Positions 55,839 through 56,495 of a DNA stretch of 56,495 nt are shown here, one piece after another. The DNA comes from Phycisphaerales bacterium (GTDB taxonomy: Bacteria > Bacteroidota > Bacteroidia > Chitinophagales > Chitinophagaceae), in the NCBI GenBank assembly GCA_030054025.1, contig JASGCQ010000004.1, positions 1-56,495 of the forward strand, given 5' to 3'. Each line of letters starts with the position of its first letter. Position 1 is the first letter of the stretch. The notes under the pieces were generated by a model. The model saw only the letters and a program-made list of their open reading frames with translations. It did not search any database and was not told where the DNA came from. The translations under genes and the position numbers were made by a program.

Positions 55839-56297
55839 ATGGAATCTATAACATACAAATCTAGAATATCAGAAACTTTTGAAAATGTGAGGAAGCTCTC
55901 CTTCGAGGAAAAGAAAGAATCTTCATTTGATGAAATCAAAGTCAATAAATTACTAGACGAAATTTTGGAGTTCAAAAAAGTATTTACTGATAAGACAAAT
56001 AAAATAAACTCAATAGTTGAGACGATTGAAGAAATAACTTGGTTTAATAATGTTGATAATGATATCATGATGTCAATTAATGACCTGATTTCATCAATTA
56101 GGGACTTGCATTCTTCTTTACTAAGACAATATATTTCTTTGGCGTTTATTAGATCTAAAAGCATCGCAAATGAGGAAATAAAAAAATTTAAAGCGTCAAT
56201 AGATGACCTAAGAGATGTTGCAGCCGACCTTGAATCTAGATTTTTTTCCTGCCAAATATCCTCGACTTTCAAGAAACTACTAAAGAACTTTCACTAG
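55839..56297 (+). CDS. Hypothetical coiled-coil protein
   Basis: 152-aa ORF, helical composition; a minus-strand ORF overlaps, so the strand is uncertain. Confidence 0.5.
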   Translation: MESITYKSRISETFENVRKLSFEEKKESSFDEIKVNKLLDEILEFKKVFTDKTNKINSIVETIEEITWFNNVDNDIMMSINDLISSIRDLHSSLLRQYISLAFIRSKSIANEEIKKFKASIDDLRDVAADLESRFFSCQISSTFKKLLKNFH

Positions 56298-56495
56298 TTT
56301 AATGACAATACTTTGCATCGAAGATTTTAAAGTTGAATTTGAAAAGTTAAAGAAAAAGAATTCTTATTCATCAATTGAACAAGACATTATAGAATATTTC
56401 TTTGACAAAGAAACGCAACAATTAATACCGATTACATCCGTAATAGTCCAAACAAGTTTGTCCTAAACGGCTGTTATATCGGCATAATACCAAAT

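Noticed and set aside
56302-56466. 54-aa ORF MTILCIEDFKVEFEKLKKKNSYSSIEQDIIEYFFDKE... after the coiled-coil gene, perhaps a truncated/frameshifted RelE-like toxin
   Set aside because: Lies at the window edge; the alternative frame stays open to the end. Too little sequence to decide between a short gene and a frameshift.

Overview
This window is a low-GC Bacteroidetes (Chitinophagaceae-like) chromosome segment with a ~36 kb integrated element inserted in the 3' half of a tRNA-Phe gene. Left flank (1-13.2 kb) is housekeeping DNA: murA, greA, a TonB-type outer-membrane receptor, an aspartyl protease/PDZ protein, an FKBP, a TPR protein, purN, mnmH/selU, rho and asnS. The element is bounded by a 44-bp direct repeat of the tRNA-Phe 3' half (13193-13236 and 49435-49478). 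A matching 20-bp arm-type repeat lies just inside both ends (13286-13305 and 49311-49330). The element carries two tyrosine integrases, and the second one sits beside an apparently unused, intact attP built on a tRNA-Val(GAC) 3' half. Mobilisation genes are a MobF-type relaxase-helicase, a VirD4/TraG coupling protein and a MobC/MobA pair. No T4SS was seen. Plasmid-type functions are CHC2-toprim primase, RadC/JAB and ArdC-like. Defence-like cargo: XRE/ImmA-IrrE/PIN, a five-gene CBASS-like operon (DUF2188-like, LRAT/NC-fold, 2TM-beta 'Cap15-like', CD-NTase, stand-alone E2 with SEC-C tail), a HEPN-motif protein, a type I R-M operon with an inserted PD-(D/E)XK gene, Fic, and mobile mystery proteins A/B. 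Features missing from the ORF track include a 58-aa peptide ORF directly upstream of a radical-SAM/SPASM enzyme, a predicted minus-strand sRNA upstream of the CBASS-like operon, and a two-copy fold-back element with covarying hairpins upstream of ArdC and of a 120-aa orphan. Right of the element are an AbiE-type TA pair and a secreted TPR-CHAT protein. All family assignments come from reading motifs by eye; no search was run.
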